This document shows, one piece after another, positions 53,468 to 61,721 of a stretch of DNA of 64,000 nucleotides. Position numbers and translations under genes: made by a program. The stretch is from Intrasporangium oryzae NRRL B-24470 (GTDB lineage: Bacteria > Actinomycetota > Actinomycetes > Actinomycetales > Dermatophilaceae): the NCBI RefSeq assembly GCF_000576595.1, contig NZ_AWSA01000008.1:62001-126000 (forward strand). Direction: 5' to 3'. The notes below the pieces were generated by a model, which was given only the letters and a program-made list of their open reading frames with translations, was not told the origin of the DNA and made no database searches. Position 1 is the stretch's first letter; every line of letters begins with the position of its first letter.

Positions 53468-53686
53468 ATGGCCGGACGTGGCAAGAACGAGGGGCTCTCG
53501 ATGGGATACCGCATCGCCTACCGGCTGCGCCTCATCGGTCTCGGCCTCTTCGGCCCCGCCCAGCTCGGCGAGAGCAACGACCCGAAGCGCCGTCTCGAGC
53601 GCGAGCGCGAGGACAAGGTCGCAGCCGCCCGCGCGGCCCGTGAGCGGCGGGAGGCAGAGGAAGCCGCCCGACGACGCGTCGCCTGA
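53468..53686 (+). CDS. Small basic/charged protein of unknown function
   Basis: 72 residues. A short N-terminal segment (GLSMGYRIAYRLRLIGLGLFGPAQLG) is followed by a strongly charged helix with KRRLEREREDKVAAARAARER. No known domain. The ATG has GAGGGG upstream. It is divergent from the OhrR-like gene across its palindrome, so it may be regulated by it. Such size and charge suggest a coiled-coil or nucleic-acid-associated peptide; this is speculation. Confidence 0.65.
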   Translation: MAGRGKNEGLSMGYRIAYRLRLIGLGLFGPAQLGESNDPKRRLEREREDKVAAARAARERREAEEAARRRVA

Positions 53687-53689
53687 CCG

Positions 53690-54718
53690 TCAGCATGTTG
53701 CCGGGAGCGCTCCGTCCGTCGCGCCGGCACTGCGGTAGTCGAGGCGGATCCCGTCGCGCTTCGGCACCGCGATGGCGCTCCCGGCCGACCGAGTCCACCC
53801 CGCGGGGAGGAAGACGTACTGCCCCTCGGAGTTGAGCAGCAGCACGAGGCCCGAGTAGCGGAAGCCGTAGGCCGCCGCATCCCCGCCGACGCATCGCACG
53901 GCCCGGACGCCGCGCGCCGTGATGCCGAGCGACCGGTCGCTGTAGAGGACGACGTGCGGTCGCGCGTGGAGACCGGCTGCGATCTCGGTCGCCCGCTGGC
54001 GCCCCACTGCAGCCGAGTAGTCGCCGGCGGCCCAGAAGAGCGCCATCGCCATGACGATGGTCAGGGCTGTGATCTCCGCGACGCCGGCGCCGCGCGAGTA
54101 CGTGAGCCGCCGGGACCGGACCGTGTGCGCGGCGAGGCTGAGCAGGGCCACGCCCGCGATGAGGCAGAGCGGGGCGACACAGAGACGGTCGACGAGCACA
54201 CCACGTCCGAAGACCCCGAGGAGCCCGTTGGTCGTGAGGGCCAGGCCTCCGACGGCCGCGGCCGGCCCCACCCACGGGCCGCTCAAGGGTGACGGCCGGC
54301 CCGAGCGCCGGACGAGGGCGAGGACCCACATCATCACGAGCACGAGCAGGGCGATCACGACCCCCGGCACGAAGAGGCCGTCCTGGCTCGTCAGCAGGTA
54401 GTCGGTGCTCGAGAAGCCGAGCGAGGTCGGGTCGACCCCGAACCAGCCGAAGAGTGCTGCGGTGCGCGACCAGCCGAAGAAGATGAGCACAGCAGTGATG
54501 AGCGTCGCCGGCGCGACGACCTGCCCGAGCACCCTGAGGACTGCAGGCACCTCCTGCAGCACGCTCGGTGAGCCGCCCAGGGGTCGCGTCACGTCCCCCC
54601 GCGGGTCGACGCCGGGCGCCTCGGCAGCCTCGGCAGGTTCGGCGGGCTCGGCGGCGGACCCGGGCGCGTCCGTCGGGGTCCCGTCGCTGGTGACGACGTC
54701 AGCCGGGCCCGCTGCCAT
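53690..54718 (-). CDS. Multi-helix membrane protein of unknown function
   Basis: 342 residues. A disordered Ala/Pro/Glu-rich N-terminus, then about five helices (LITAVLIFFGWSRTAALFGWF, VPGVVIALLVLVMMWVL, GGLALTTNGLLGVFG, LIAGVALLSLA, TALTIVMAMALFWAAG) and a soluble C-terminal part of about 95 residues with two cysteines. No family recognised. Its start lies 20 bases inside the end of the preceding lipoprotein gene, so they form one transcript and may work together at the envelope. Confidence 0.75.
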   Translation of the reverse strand: MAAGPADVVTSDGTPTDAPGSAAEPAEPAEAAEAPGVDPRGDVTRPLGGSPSVLQEVPAVLRVLGQVVAPATLITAVLIFFGWSRTAALFGWFGVDPTSLGFSSTDYLLTSQDGLFVPGVVIALLVLVMMWVLALVRRSGRPSPLSGPWVGPAAAVGGLALTTNGLLGVFGRGVLVDRLCVAPLCLIAGVALLSLAAHTVRSRRLTYSRGAGVAEITALTIVMAMALFWAAGDYSAAVGRQRATEIAAGLHARPHVVLYSDRSLGITARGVRAVRCVGGDAAAYGFRYSGLVLLLNSEGQYVFLPAGWTRSAGSAIAVPKRDGIRLDYRSAGATDGALPATC

Positions 54719-55421
54719 CGGTCTGCTCCGGTCCCGTCACGGTCGCGGTGGTCGAGGTCGGTGTCGGCGCGAGGCCGGTGGTCGGGCCGGTGGATCCGTC
54801 GGTGGATCCACCCGTGGATCCGTCGGTGGAGCCGTCGGTGGAGCCTCCATCCGTGCCGCCGCCGCTGTTGCCGGCGTCGCAGTCCTTCTGGGACTCCGTG
54901 AGCACCGTGACCTTCGAGCCCCGGGCGACCTTGCCGCTCGGGTCGTAGCCGACGAAGCACGCCCCGTCCTGGTAGACCAGGGTGACGCAGAGCGTCGTGC
55001 CGCCGCACGCCTCGACGAACGACGACACGATGAAGGAGCGCAGCCCCTCCATCGGGGTGTGCTGCTGCGGGACGTTCGGGACGTCGATGGGCGACCCGGC
55101 TGCCCGGTTGTCCGACCCGCTGGAGCTTCCCTTGGAGTCCCCACCGGAGTCTCCACCGGAGTCCCCACCGGAGTCCCCACCGGAGTTTCCCGAGTCGGAA
55201 GACTGCTGCTTCCCGGCCGCCGTCGTCTGGTCGCTGGTGTCGTCGGGGGTCGGAACCGTGGTCGACGACGTGGCGCCGTCCGTGGCGACGGTCCCGGACC
55301 CGTCAACCTGGTCGGTGGTCGGGGTGCCCTTCGCGGCGCACCCACCGGCGAGCGAGAGTGCGGCGACGGCGGCGAGGATGGCGGTCCGGGCGGCTGCGCC
55401 GCGGGGGTGTCGGTGTCCCAT
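54699..55421 (-). CDS. Secreted lipoprotein with low-complexity linkers
   Basis: 240 residues. A lipoprotein signal (ARTAILAAVAALSLAGGCAA, lipobox LAGGC) is followed by a Ser/Thr linker with a GDSGGDSGGDSGGDS run, a compact domain with four Cys (EACGGTTLCVTLVYQDGACFVGYDPSG and a later KDC), and a second GGSTDGSTDGSTGG run. The linkers are coded by 12-base near-repeats. AGGAGG precedes the ATG. It overlaps the following membrane-protein gene by 20 bases. Likely an extracytoplasmic anchored domain; the function is unknown. Confidence 0.82.
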   Translation of the reverse strand: MGHRHPRGAAARTAILAAVAALSLAGGCAAKGTPTTDQVDGSGTVATDGATSSTTVPTPDDTSDQTTAAGKQQSSDSGNSGGDSGGDSGGDSGGDSKGSSSGSDNRAAGSPIDVPNVPQQHTPMEGLRSFIVSSFVEACGGTTLCVTLVYQDGACFVGYDPSGKVARGSKVTVLTESQKDCDAGNSGGGTDGGSTDGSTDGSTGGSTDGSTGPTTGLAPTPTSTTATVTGPEQTDGSGPG

Positions 55422-55502
55422 GGCCCCTCCTGACAGGACGTCTTGGTGGGATTCCTGTCAGAGGGGTCCACGGGGCGGGCTGATACCCCGACGCGGCCCG
55501 GT

Positions 55503-56744
55503 TCAGCTGAGCCGCGCCACCCGCGTCGCTCCGGCGAACGATGTGATCTGGCCGAGCGGAGGCAACAGCGCTGCCTGGTAGGCGTGGTAGACGTCGGGCT
55601 TGCCGTCCCACACCGTCGCAGCCGGCACGTTGTCAGGCGAGAGCTCGTGCCGCCAGGAGCCGTGCACCTCGTCGACGAAGAGGCGGCGGGCATGGTCCCA
55701 CCACTTGGTGTAGCGCTCCCCGTAGGCGGCCTCACCGGTCACGACGAGGAGCGTCCACGCCGCGCCGATCGCCTCGGTGACGACCCAGTGCAGCCGGTCG
55801 CGCACGACGGGCCGGCCGTTGAAGTCGGTCGTGTAGACGAACCCCTCGGCCCCGTCCACGTCCCAGCCGTCGCGCACGCCGACGTCGAAGAGGGCCCGCG
55901 CGTCGGTGAGGAGCCACTCGGGGGCGCTGTCGCCGAGGGCGTGCCGCAGGTGCAGGGCGAGCCGCGACCACTCGAGGAGGTGGCCGATCGTCACGCCGTA
56001 CGGGCGGAACGGGTGGGCTGGGTCCTCCCGGTTGTAGTCGGGCAGCGGGGTCCACTCGGCGGTGAAGTGCTCGGGCAGCCGGTAGGCGTTGCCGGCCGCG
56101 AAGCCGTGGACGACGCGCTCGACGATCCGGTGGGCGTGGTCGAGCCAGTGGCGCTCCCCGGTGACGTCGTAGGCGGCGAGCATCGCCTCGACGGAGTGCA
56201 TGTTGGCGTTGACCCCGCGGTAGTCCTCGAGCGCCGACCACGTCCGGTCCCACACGTCGACCGCGAGGCCGTCGTCCTCGCGCCAGAACTTCTCGTCGTA
56301 GACGCCCAGCGCCTCGGTGAGCAGCTCCTGCCCGTCGGGGTGGCCGGCGGCCGTGGCGCTCGCCGCGGCGAGGACGACGAAGGCGTGCTCGTAGGCGCGC
56401 TTGTCGGCCACGGTGGGAGCGTCGGCGCCGACAGCGGCATACCAGCCGCCGTACTCGTCGTCGTGGAGGACGCCGCCGGGGCGGAACGCGCGGACGCCGT
56501 GGTCGAGCATGTCGCGGAAGGACTCGTCGCCCTCGAGGACGGCGAGGGCGGCGACGTGCGTCATCCTCGCGGTGATCCACAGCTCGACGTCGTGGTCGAG
56601 CCGGGGGGCTCCGGAGTCGTCGAGCCAGGCGAAGCCGCCCCGGGGGTGGATCGCGCCCCGCGCGAAGCGGCGCAGCTCGCTGCGGTGCTGGGCGAGCCAG
56701 ACGCGGTGCTCGTCGGTCAGCAGGTCCACGGTCATGTCACTCAT
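55503..56744 (-). CDS. AGE-family sugar isomerase (mannose or sulfoquinovose isomerase-like)
   Basis: 413 residues of the N-acylglucosamine 2-epimerase (alpha6/alpha6 barrel) family, exactly the length of E. coli YihS. The catalytic His pair His183 (NANMHSVEAM) and His255 (GHLLEW, with Glu258) are 72 residues apart, as in YihS, and a third His lies in VYHAYQA near 387. YihS-type enzymes interconvert aldoses and ketoses such as mannose/fructose or sulfoquinovose/sulfofructose. No sulfoquinovose catabolic genes are adjacent, so a plain mannose isomerase is as likely. It starts at ATG 56744; a MarR-family gene lies upstream on the same strand. Confidence 0.87.
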   Translation of the reverse strand: MSDMTVDLLTDEHRVWLAQHRSELRRFARGAIHPRGGFAWLDDSGAPRLDHDVELWITARMTHVAALAVLEGDESFRDMLDHGVRAFRPGGVLHDDEYGGWYAAVGADAPTVADKRAYEHAFVVLAAASATAAGHPDGQELLTEALGVYDEKFWREDDGLAVDVWDRTWSALEDYRGVNANMHSVEAMLAAYDVTGERHWLDHAHRIVERVVHGFAAGNAYRLPEHFTAEWTPLPDYNREDPAHPFRPYGVTIGHLLEWSRLALHLRHALGDSAPEWLLTDARALFDVGVRDGWDVDGAEGFVYTTDFNGRPVVRDRLHWVVTEAIGAAWTLLVVTGEAAYGERYTKWWDHARRLFVDEVHGSWRHELSPDNVPAATVWDGKPDVYHAYQAALLPPLGQITSFAGATRVARLS

Positions 56745-56813
56745 GGCCTCAGTCTGTCGCGACCCGGGCCGGAAGGCGCCGGAAGTCCGCGAGGTGCGCG
56801 CATCAGGGTGCGG

Positions 56814-57347
56814 TCAGAAGTCGCCGGCGCTCCGCCGCAGGCGCGTGATGACGTCGACGAGGGCGCCGAGGTCCTCGGAGGAGAGCTCGGGCCGCTCGAA
56901 GACCTCGGCGTTGAGCACCTTCGTCGCCCGCTCGGCGAGCTCGCGCCCGGACGGTGTGAGGCTGACGAGGACGGCGCGGCGGTCCTCGGGGTGGGACCGA
57001 CGCGTGACGAGCCCCGCGTCCTCGAGCCGGTCGACGGCATTCGTCACGCTCGTCGGGTGGACCTGCAGGCGCGAGCCGATGACTTTCATCGGCAGCGACC
57101 CCCTCTTGCTGAACCAGAGGAGCATGAGCACCTCGTAGCGGGCGAAGGTCACCCCGAGCGGCTTGAGGGTCGACTCGACGCGGGCGAGGACGATCTGGTG
57201 GGCCCGCATCAGCGAGGTGATGGCGGCCATGCCGTCGGCGGCGGCGTCCCAGCCCTGCTCGACCCACTGGCTGCGGGCGCGCTCGATGGGGTCGAAGGCG
57301 AGGCCCGGGGACTCGGACGGGTCGGGCCTCGGATCCTCTCGCACCAT
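56814..57347 (-). CDS. MarR-family transcriptional regulator
   Basis: About 177 residues. The winged helix reads LGVTFARYEVLMLLWFSKRGSLPMKVIG, HPTSVTNAVDRLEDAGLVTRRSHPEDRRAVLVSLT. The start is unsettled: ATG 57347 has only a close GAGG, and ATG 57383 would add 12 residues but has a palindrome immediately in front and would need leaderless translation. It is divergent from the isobutyryl-CoA mutase gene with the palindrome between them, so it probably represses that gene and itself. The effector could be an acyl-CoA or related acid (inference). Confidence 0.88.
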   Translation of the reverse strand: MVREDPRPDPSESPGLAFDPIERARSQWVEQGWDAAADGMAAITSLMRAHQIVLARVESTLKPLGVTFARYEVLMLLWFSKRGSLPMKVIGSRLQVHPTSVTNAVDRLEDAGLVTRRSHPEDRRAVLVSLTPSGRELAERATKVLNAEVFERPELSSEDLGALVDVITRLRRSAGDF

Positions 57348-57383
57348 GGCCTCATCGTAGGGCGCCGGACCGTTGACGTCCAT

Positions 57384-57401
57384 TAGTTGGAAGTCCTACT
57401 A
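57384..57401. promoter_or_regulatory. Candidate MarR operator
   Basis: TAGTTGGAA and GTCCTACTA form an imperfect dyad (seven of nine positions) directly upstream of the regulator and 38 bases before the mutase GTG. AT-rich by local standards, as operator-promoter overlaps often are. Confidence 0.5.
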
Positions 57402-57438
57402 TTTTGAGGTCAGCGCCGCACCCCCGGAGGCCCTTCTC

Positions 57439-60400
57439 GTGACCCAGACCGGCACCACGCCCGACAGCAGCACCACCGACCCCGGCACCACCCACGCCGG
57501 CACCACGGACGTCAGCACGCCCGCTCCCAAGCCGGCGACCCACGCGCCTCGGCACCACGTGCGCATCGTCACCGCCTCGAGCCTCTTCGACGGGCACGAC
57601 GCCTCGATCAACATCATGCGGCGGATCATGCAGTCGCAGGGCGCGGAGGTGATCCACCTCGGGCACAACCGGTCGGTCCAGGAGGTCGTCGACGCGGCGA
57701 TCGAGGAAGACGTCCAGGGGGTCGCCGTCAGCTCCTACCAGGGCGGCCATGTCGAGTACTTCGAGTACCTCGTCGAGCTCCTCCGCGCCAACGGCGCCGG
57801 CCACGTCAAGGTCGTCGGCGGCGGCGGTGGGGTCATCGTCCCCGACGAGATCGCGCGACTGCGCGAGTCCGGTGTCACGATCTTCAGCCCGGAGGATGGC
57901 CAGCGCCTCGGCCTCGCCGGGATGATCAACGCCGTCGTGTCCGACTGCGACTTCGACCCGTGGGACATCTCGGCGCCGACGCTTGACGCGGTCCTCTCGG
58001 GCGAGCGGTCCGCGGTCGCGCGGGCCATCACGGGCGCCCAGGAGGGCGAGATCGACGAGACGACGCTCGCGGGCATCCGCGAGGCCGCCTCGCGTCGCCG
58101 CGTCCCGGTCCTCGGCATCACCGGCACCGGCGGCTCCGGCAAGTCGAGCCTCACCGACGAGCTCGTCCGGCGCCTGCGCCTCGACCAGCAGGACAAGCTC
58201 CGCGTCGCCGTCCTCGCCGTCGACCCGACCCGCAGCCGGGGTGGGGGCGCCCTCCTCGGCGACCGCATCCGCATGAGCTCCCTCGACGGCGACCGCGTCT
58301 TCTTCCGGAGCCTCGCCACCCGCGGCCGCAGCCAGGTGCCGGCCGGCCTGCGCGACGTCATCGACATCGTCAAGGCGGCCGGCTTCGACCTCGTCGTCCT
58401 CGAGACGCCGGGCATCGGACAGGGCGACGCCGCCATCGTCGACTACTCCGACGTCTCCCTCTACGTCATGACGCCCGAGTTCGGCGCGAGCAGCCAGCTC
58501 GAGAAGATCGACATGCTCGACCAGGCCGACGTCGTCGCGATCAACAAGTTCGAGCGCCGCGGCGCCGAGGACGCGCTGCGCGACGTCGGGCGCCAGATGG
58601 TCCGCAACCGCGAAGCCTTCGGGAAGTCGCCGACCGACATGCCGGTCTTCGGCACGTCGGCCGCCACCTTCAACGACGACGGCGTCACGGCGCTGTACCA
58701 GGAGCTCCGGAGCCTCCTGTCCGACCAGGGGATGCCGGTCACCGAAGGCGTCCTGCCCCACGTCACGACGAGGCAGTCGACGCGTATCGCCACGGTCGTC
58801 CCCGCCGCACGCGTCCGCTACCTCGCCGAGATCAGCGAGACCGTGCGCGGCTACCACGCCGACACGGAGGCGTATGCCGCTCAGGCCCGTCGGGTGCAGC
58901 GGCTCGAGGCCGTGCGGGGCGAGCTCGCCGATGCCGGTTCGGACGGGTCGGGTGTCGAGGCGCTCCTGGGGTCGGCCCGGGCCGAGCTGCCGGCCGAGGT
59001 CTCGACCGCGCTCGCCGAGTGGCCCACCGTCGTCGAGTCCTACTCCGGGGACGAGCAGGTCGTCCACATCCGTGACAAGGAGATCCGCACCCGCCTGACG
59101 CGGGAGTCCTTGTCCGGCAACAAGATCCCCCGGGTCGCCCTGCCTCGCTACACCGACCACGGCGAGCTCGTCAGCTTCCTTCGCCGCGAGAACCTCCCCG
59201 GCCGGTTCCCCTTCACCGCGGGTGTCTTCCCGTTCAAGCGCGAGGGCGAGGACCCGGCGCGCATGTTCGCCGGCGAGGGCGACCCGTTCCGGACCAACCG
59301 CCGCTTCAAGCTGCTCTCCAAGGACCAGCCGGCGACGCGCCTGTCGACCGCCTTCGACTCGGTCACCCTCTACGGCCGCGACCCCGACCCCCGCCCCGAC
59401 GTCTACGGCAAGGTCGGTACGTCCGGCGTCTCGATCGCGACCCTCGACGACATGAAGGCGCTCTATGACGGGTTCGACCTCGTCAGCCCGACGACGTCCG
59501 TGTCGATGACGATCAACGGCCCAGCGCCGACGATCCTCGCCTTCTTCCTCAACACCGCGATCGACCAGCAGCTCGACGCGTTCCGGGCGCGGGAGGGCAG
59601 GGAGCCGAGCGACGACGAGCGCCAGGAGCTCACGGCATACACCCTGTCGAACGTCCGGGGCACGGTCCAGGCCGACATCCTCAAGGAGGACCAGGGCCAG
59701 AACACGTGCATCTTCTCGACGGAGTTCTCGCTGCGGATGATGTCCGACATCCAGCAGTGGTTCATCGACCACCAGGTCCGCAACTTCTACTCCGTGTCGA
59801 TCTCGGGCTACCACATCGCCGAGGCCGGGGCGAACCCCATCAGCCAGCTCGCCTTCACGCTCGCCAACGGGTTCACCTATGTCGAGAGCTATCTCGCGCG
59901 CGGCATGAAGGTCGACGACTTCGCACCCAACCTGTCGTTCTTCTTCAGCAACGGCATGGACCCCGAGTACTCCGTCCTCGGCCGGGTCGCCCGCCGGATC
60001 TGGGCCGTCGCGATGAAGGAGAAGTACGGCGCCAACGAGCGCTCGCAGAAGCTCAAGTACCACGTCCAGACGTCGGGCCGGAGCCTGCACGCCCAGGAGA
60101 TGGACTTCAACGACATCCGCACGACCCTGCAGGCGCTCATCGCGATCTACGACAACGCCAACTCCCTGCACACCAACGCGTTCGACGAGGCCGTGACGAC
60201 CCCGTCGGAGGAGTCGGTGCGGCGGGCGCTCGCGATCCAGCTCATCATCAACCGCGAGTGGGGCCTCGCGATGAACGAGAACCCGCTCCAGGGCTCGTTC
60301 ATCATCGACGAGCTGACCGACCTCGTCGAGGCGGCCGTCCTCAAGGAGTTCGACAAGATCACCGAGCGCGGCGGCGTCCTCGGCGCGATGGAGACGGGCT

Positions 60401-60756
60401 ACCAGCGGGGCCGGATCCAGGACGAGTCGATGCTCTACGAGCACCGCAAGCACGACGGCAGCCTGCCGATCATCGGCGTCAACACCTTCCGTAACCCGCA
60501 CGAGGGCGACGTGCCCCGCACGATCGAGCTCGCGCGCGGCACCGAGGAGGAGAAGCAGAGCCAGCTCTCCCGGGTCCGCGCCTTCCAGCAGGCCCACGAG
60601 GTCGAGGCGCGGGCCGCGCTCGAGGAGCTGAAGACCGCGGCGATCAACGGCGACAACGTCTTCGACGTCCTCATGCGCGCCGCCCGGGTCTGCTCGCTCC
60701 AGCAGGTGACCGAGGCCTTCTTCGAGGTCGGTGGGCAGTACCGCCGCAACGTCTGA
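57439..60756 (+). CDS. icmF: Fused isobutyryl-CoA mutase IcmF
   Basis: 1105 residues with the IcmF architecture. After a Thr/Pro-rich 38-residue tail, residues 40-170 are the B12-binding domain (Asp51 and His53 in SLFDGHDASIN, SSYQGGH, GGGGGV). Residues 215-420 are the MeaB-like GTPase chaperone with P-loop GTGGSGKSS (Lys235) and NKFE. Residues 530-1105 are the mutase barrel. It interconverts isobutyryl-CoA and n-butyryl-CoA with adenosylcobalamin, repairing its own cofactor site with GTP. The GTG at 57439 has GGAGG upstream. Regulated probably by the divergent MarR protein. A long hairpin follows the stop. Confidence 0.94.
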   Translation: MTQTGTTPDSSTTDPGTTHAGTTDVSTPAPKPATHAPRHHVRIVTASSLFDGHDASINIMRRIMQSQGAEVIHLGHNRSVQEVVDAAIEEDVQGVAVSSYQGGHVEYFEYLVELLRANGAGHVKVVGGGGGVIVPDEIARLRESGVTIFSPEDGQRLGLAGMINAVVSDCDFDPWDISAPTLDAVLSGERSAVARAITGAQEGEIDETTLAGIREAASRRRVPVLGITGTGGSGKSSLTDELVRRLRLDQQDKLRVAVLAVDPTRSRGGGALLGDRIRMSSLDGDRVFFRSLATRGRSQVPAGLRDVIDIVKAAGFDLVVLETPGIGQGDAAIVDYSDVSLYVMTPEFGASSQLEKIDMLDQADVVAINKFERRGAEDALRDVGRQMVRNREAFGKSPTDMPVFGTSAATFNDDGVTALYQELRSLLSDQGMPVTEGVLPHVTTRQSTRIATVVPAARVRYLAEISETVRGYHADTEAYAAQARRVQRLEAVRGELADAGSDGSGVEALLGSARAELPAEVSTALAEWPTVVESYSGDEQVVHIRDKEIRTRLTRESLSGNKIPRVALPRYTDHGELVSFLRRENLPGRFPFTAGVFPFKREGEDPARMFAGEGDPFRTNRRFKLLSKDQPATRLSTAFDSVTLYGRDPDPRPDVYGKVGTSGVSIATLDDMKALYDGFDLVSPTTSVSMTINGPAPTILAFFLNTAIDQQLDAFRAREGREPSDDERQELTAYTLSNVRGTVQADILKEDQGQNTCIFSTEFSLRMMSDIQQWFIDHQVRNFYSVSISGYHIAEAGANPISQLAFTLANGFTYVESYLARGMKVDDFAPNLSFFFSNGMDPEYSVLGRVARRIWAVAMKEKYGANERSQKLKYHVQTSGRSLHAQEMDFNDIRTTLQALIAIYDNANSLHTNAFDEAVTTPSEESVRRALAIQLIINREWGLAMNENPLQGSFIIDELTDLVEAAVLKEFDKITERGGVLGAMETGYQRGRIQDESMLYEHRKHDGSLPIIGVNTFRNPHEGDVPRTIELARGTEEEKQSQLSRVRAFQQAHEVEARAALEELKTAAINGDNVFDVLMRAARVCSLQQVTEAFFEVGGQYRRNV

Positions 60757-60765
60757 CCGAGCTGA

Positions 60766-60824
60766 ACCCCGTGGTTCGATGTATCTGCGCGAGGCATGGC
60801 GTGCGCAGGTACATCGAACGGGGT
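60766..60824 (+). terminator. Long hairpin after icmF
   Basis: Three stem segments pair in order: ACCCCG with CGGGGT, TTCGATGTA with TACATCGAA, and CTGCGC with GCGCAG, separated by one- or two-base bulges around a 12-base loop. It ends 11 bases before the next GTG, so it could also affect translation of that gene. Confidence 0.6.
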
Positions 60825-60835
60825 GAGGGGGAGAG

Positions 60836-61597
60836 GTGAGGGTGCTGACCGACGACCTCGGGTATGCCGCTGGGCTCGCTCCCGAGGTGAGGCGCGTCGT
60901 CTCGCTCGTCCCCTCCATCACCGAGGCCCTCGCCGCGACGTGCCCGGAGCGGCTCGTCGGGGCAACCGACTGGTGCACGCACCCGGCCGACCTCGCGGTG
61001 CAGCGCGTCCGGGGCACCAAGAACCCCGACCGACGCGCGATCGAGGCGCTGCGTCCCGACCTCGTCATGGCCAACAAGGAGGAGAACCGGGAGCTCGACG
61101 TTCGACGTCTGAGGGAGAGCGGCATACCCGTCTGGGTGACCGACATCGAGTCGGTGCCGGGAGCGCTGACCTCGCTCGGACGGCTCTTCACCGAAGCGCT
61201 CGACGTCGAGGTGCCGGGTTGGCTCCGCGAGGCGGCCGCCGAGTGGGGCGGCCCGGTGCCCGATCCGACGCTCCGCGTGGCCGTCGCGATCTGGAGGGAC
61301 CCGTGGATGGTCGTCGGGAGCTCGACGTTCACCGGCGACGTCGTCGCCCGGCTCGGGTGGCGCAACGTCTTCGCGGAGCACGCCGGGCGCTACCCGGCCG
61401 TCCCGCTCGACGAGCTCGACCGCGACGACATCGACGTCGTCCTACTGCCCGACGAGCCGTACGTCTTCACCGCGGACGACGGGCCGGAGGCCTTCCACCG
61501 GACGCGGACCGCGCTCGTCAGCGGACGTCTGCTCACGTGGTACGGGCCCTCCCTCGTCGGCGCGCGCCGGGCCCTGACCGACGCCGTGACGGCCTGA
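60836..61597 (+). CDS. Helical-backbone metal receptor-like protein without signal peptide (BtuF-like)
   Basis: 253 residues. RVVSLVPSITEALAATC, RLVGATDWCTHPA, LRPDLVMANKEENR and VGSSTFTGDVVARLGWRNVF match the two-lobed TroA/BtuF fold that binds cobalamin or iron chelates. Unlike transport-associated relatives it has no signal peptide or lipobox, and no ABC transporter gene is near. It lies 79 bases after a B12-dependent mutase gene. A cytosolic cobalamin-handling role is possible but unproven. GTG start preceded by GAGGGGGAGAG. Confidence 0.8.
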   Translation: MRVLTDDLGYAAGLAPEVRRVVSLVPSITEALAATCPERLVGATDWCTHPADLAVQRVRGTKNPDRRAIEALRPDLVMANKEENRELDVRRLRESGIPVWVTDIESVPGALTSLGRLFTEALDVEVPGWLREAAAEWGGPVPDPTLRVAVAIWRDPWMVVGSSTFTGDVVARLGWRNVFAEHAGRYPAVPLDELDRDDIDVVLLPDEPYVFTADDGPEAFHRTRTALVSGRLLTWYGPSLVGARRALTDAVTA

Positions 61598-61721
61598 CAC
61601 CATCATCCGGCCACCGGCATGAGCCCCGAGGGTTCGCCGCCCAGCAGCAACGGGTGCCGCCTACGTGGCTCGCCCGTGCTCCCGTACCGTCATCGCATCA
61701 GACGATCGAGAGGTTCGTGCA

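Noticed and set aside
57361-57438. Cobalamin riboswitch before icmF
   Set aside because: The gap between the divergent genes is under 100 bases and contains a MarR-like dyad but no B12-box or riboswitch fold.
57352-61365. Very long open frame opposite icmF (over 1,300 codons)
   Set aside because: It mirrors the mutase gene, has no family motifs and an Arg/Asp/Val-biased composition typical of antisense frames in high-GC DNA.
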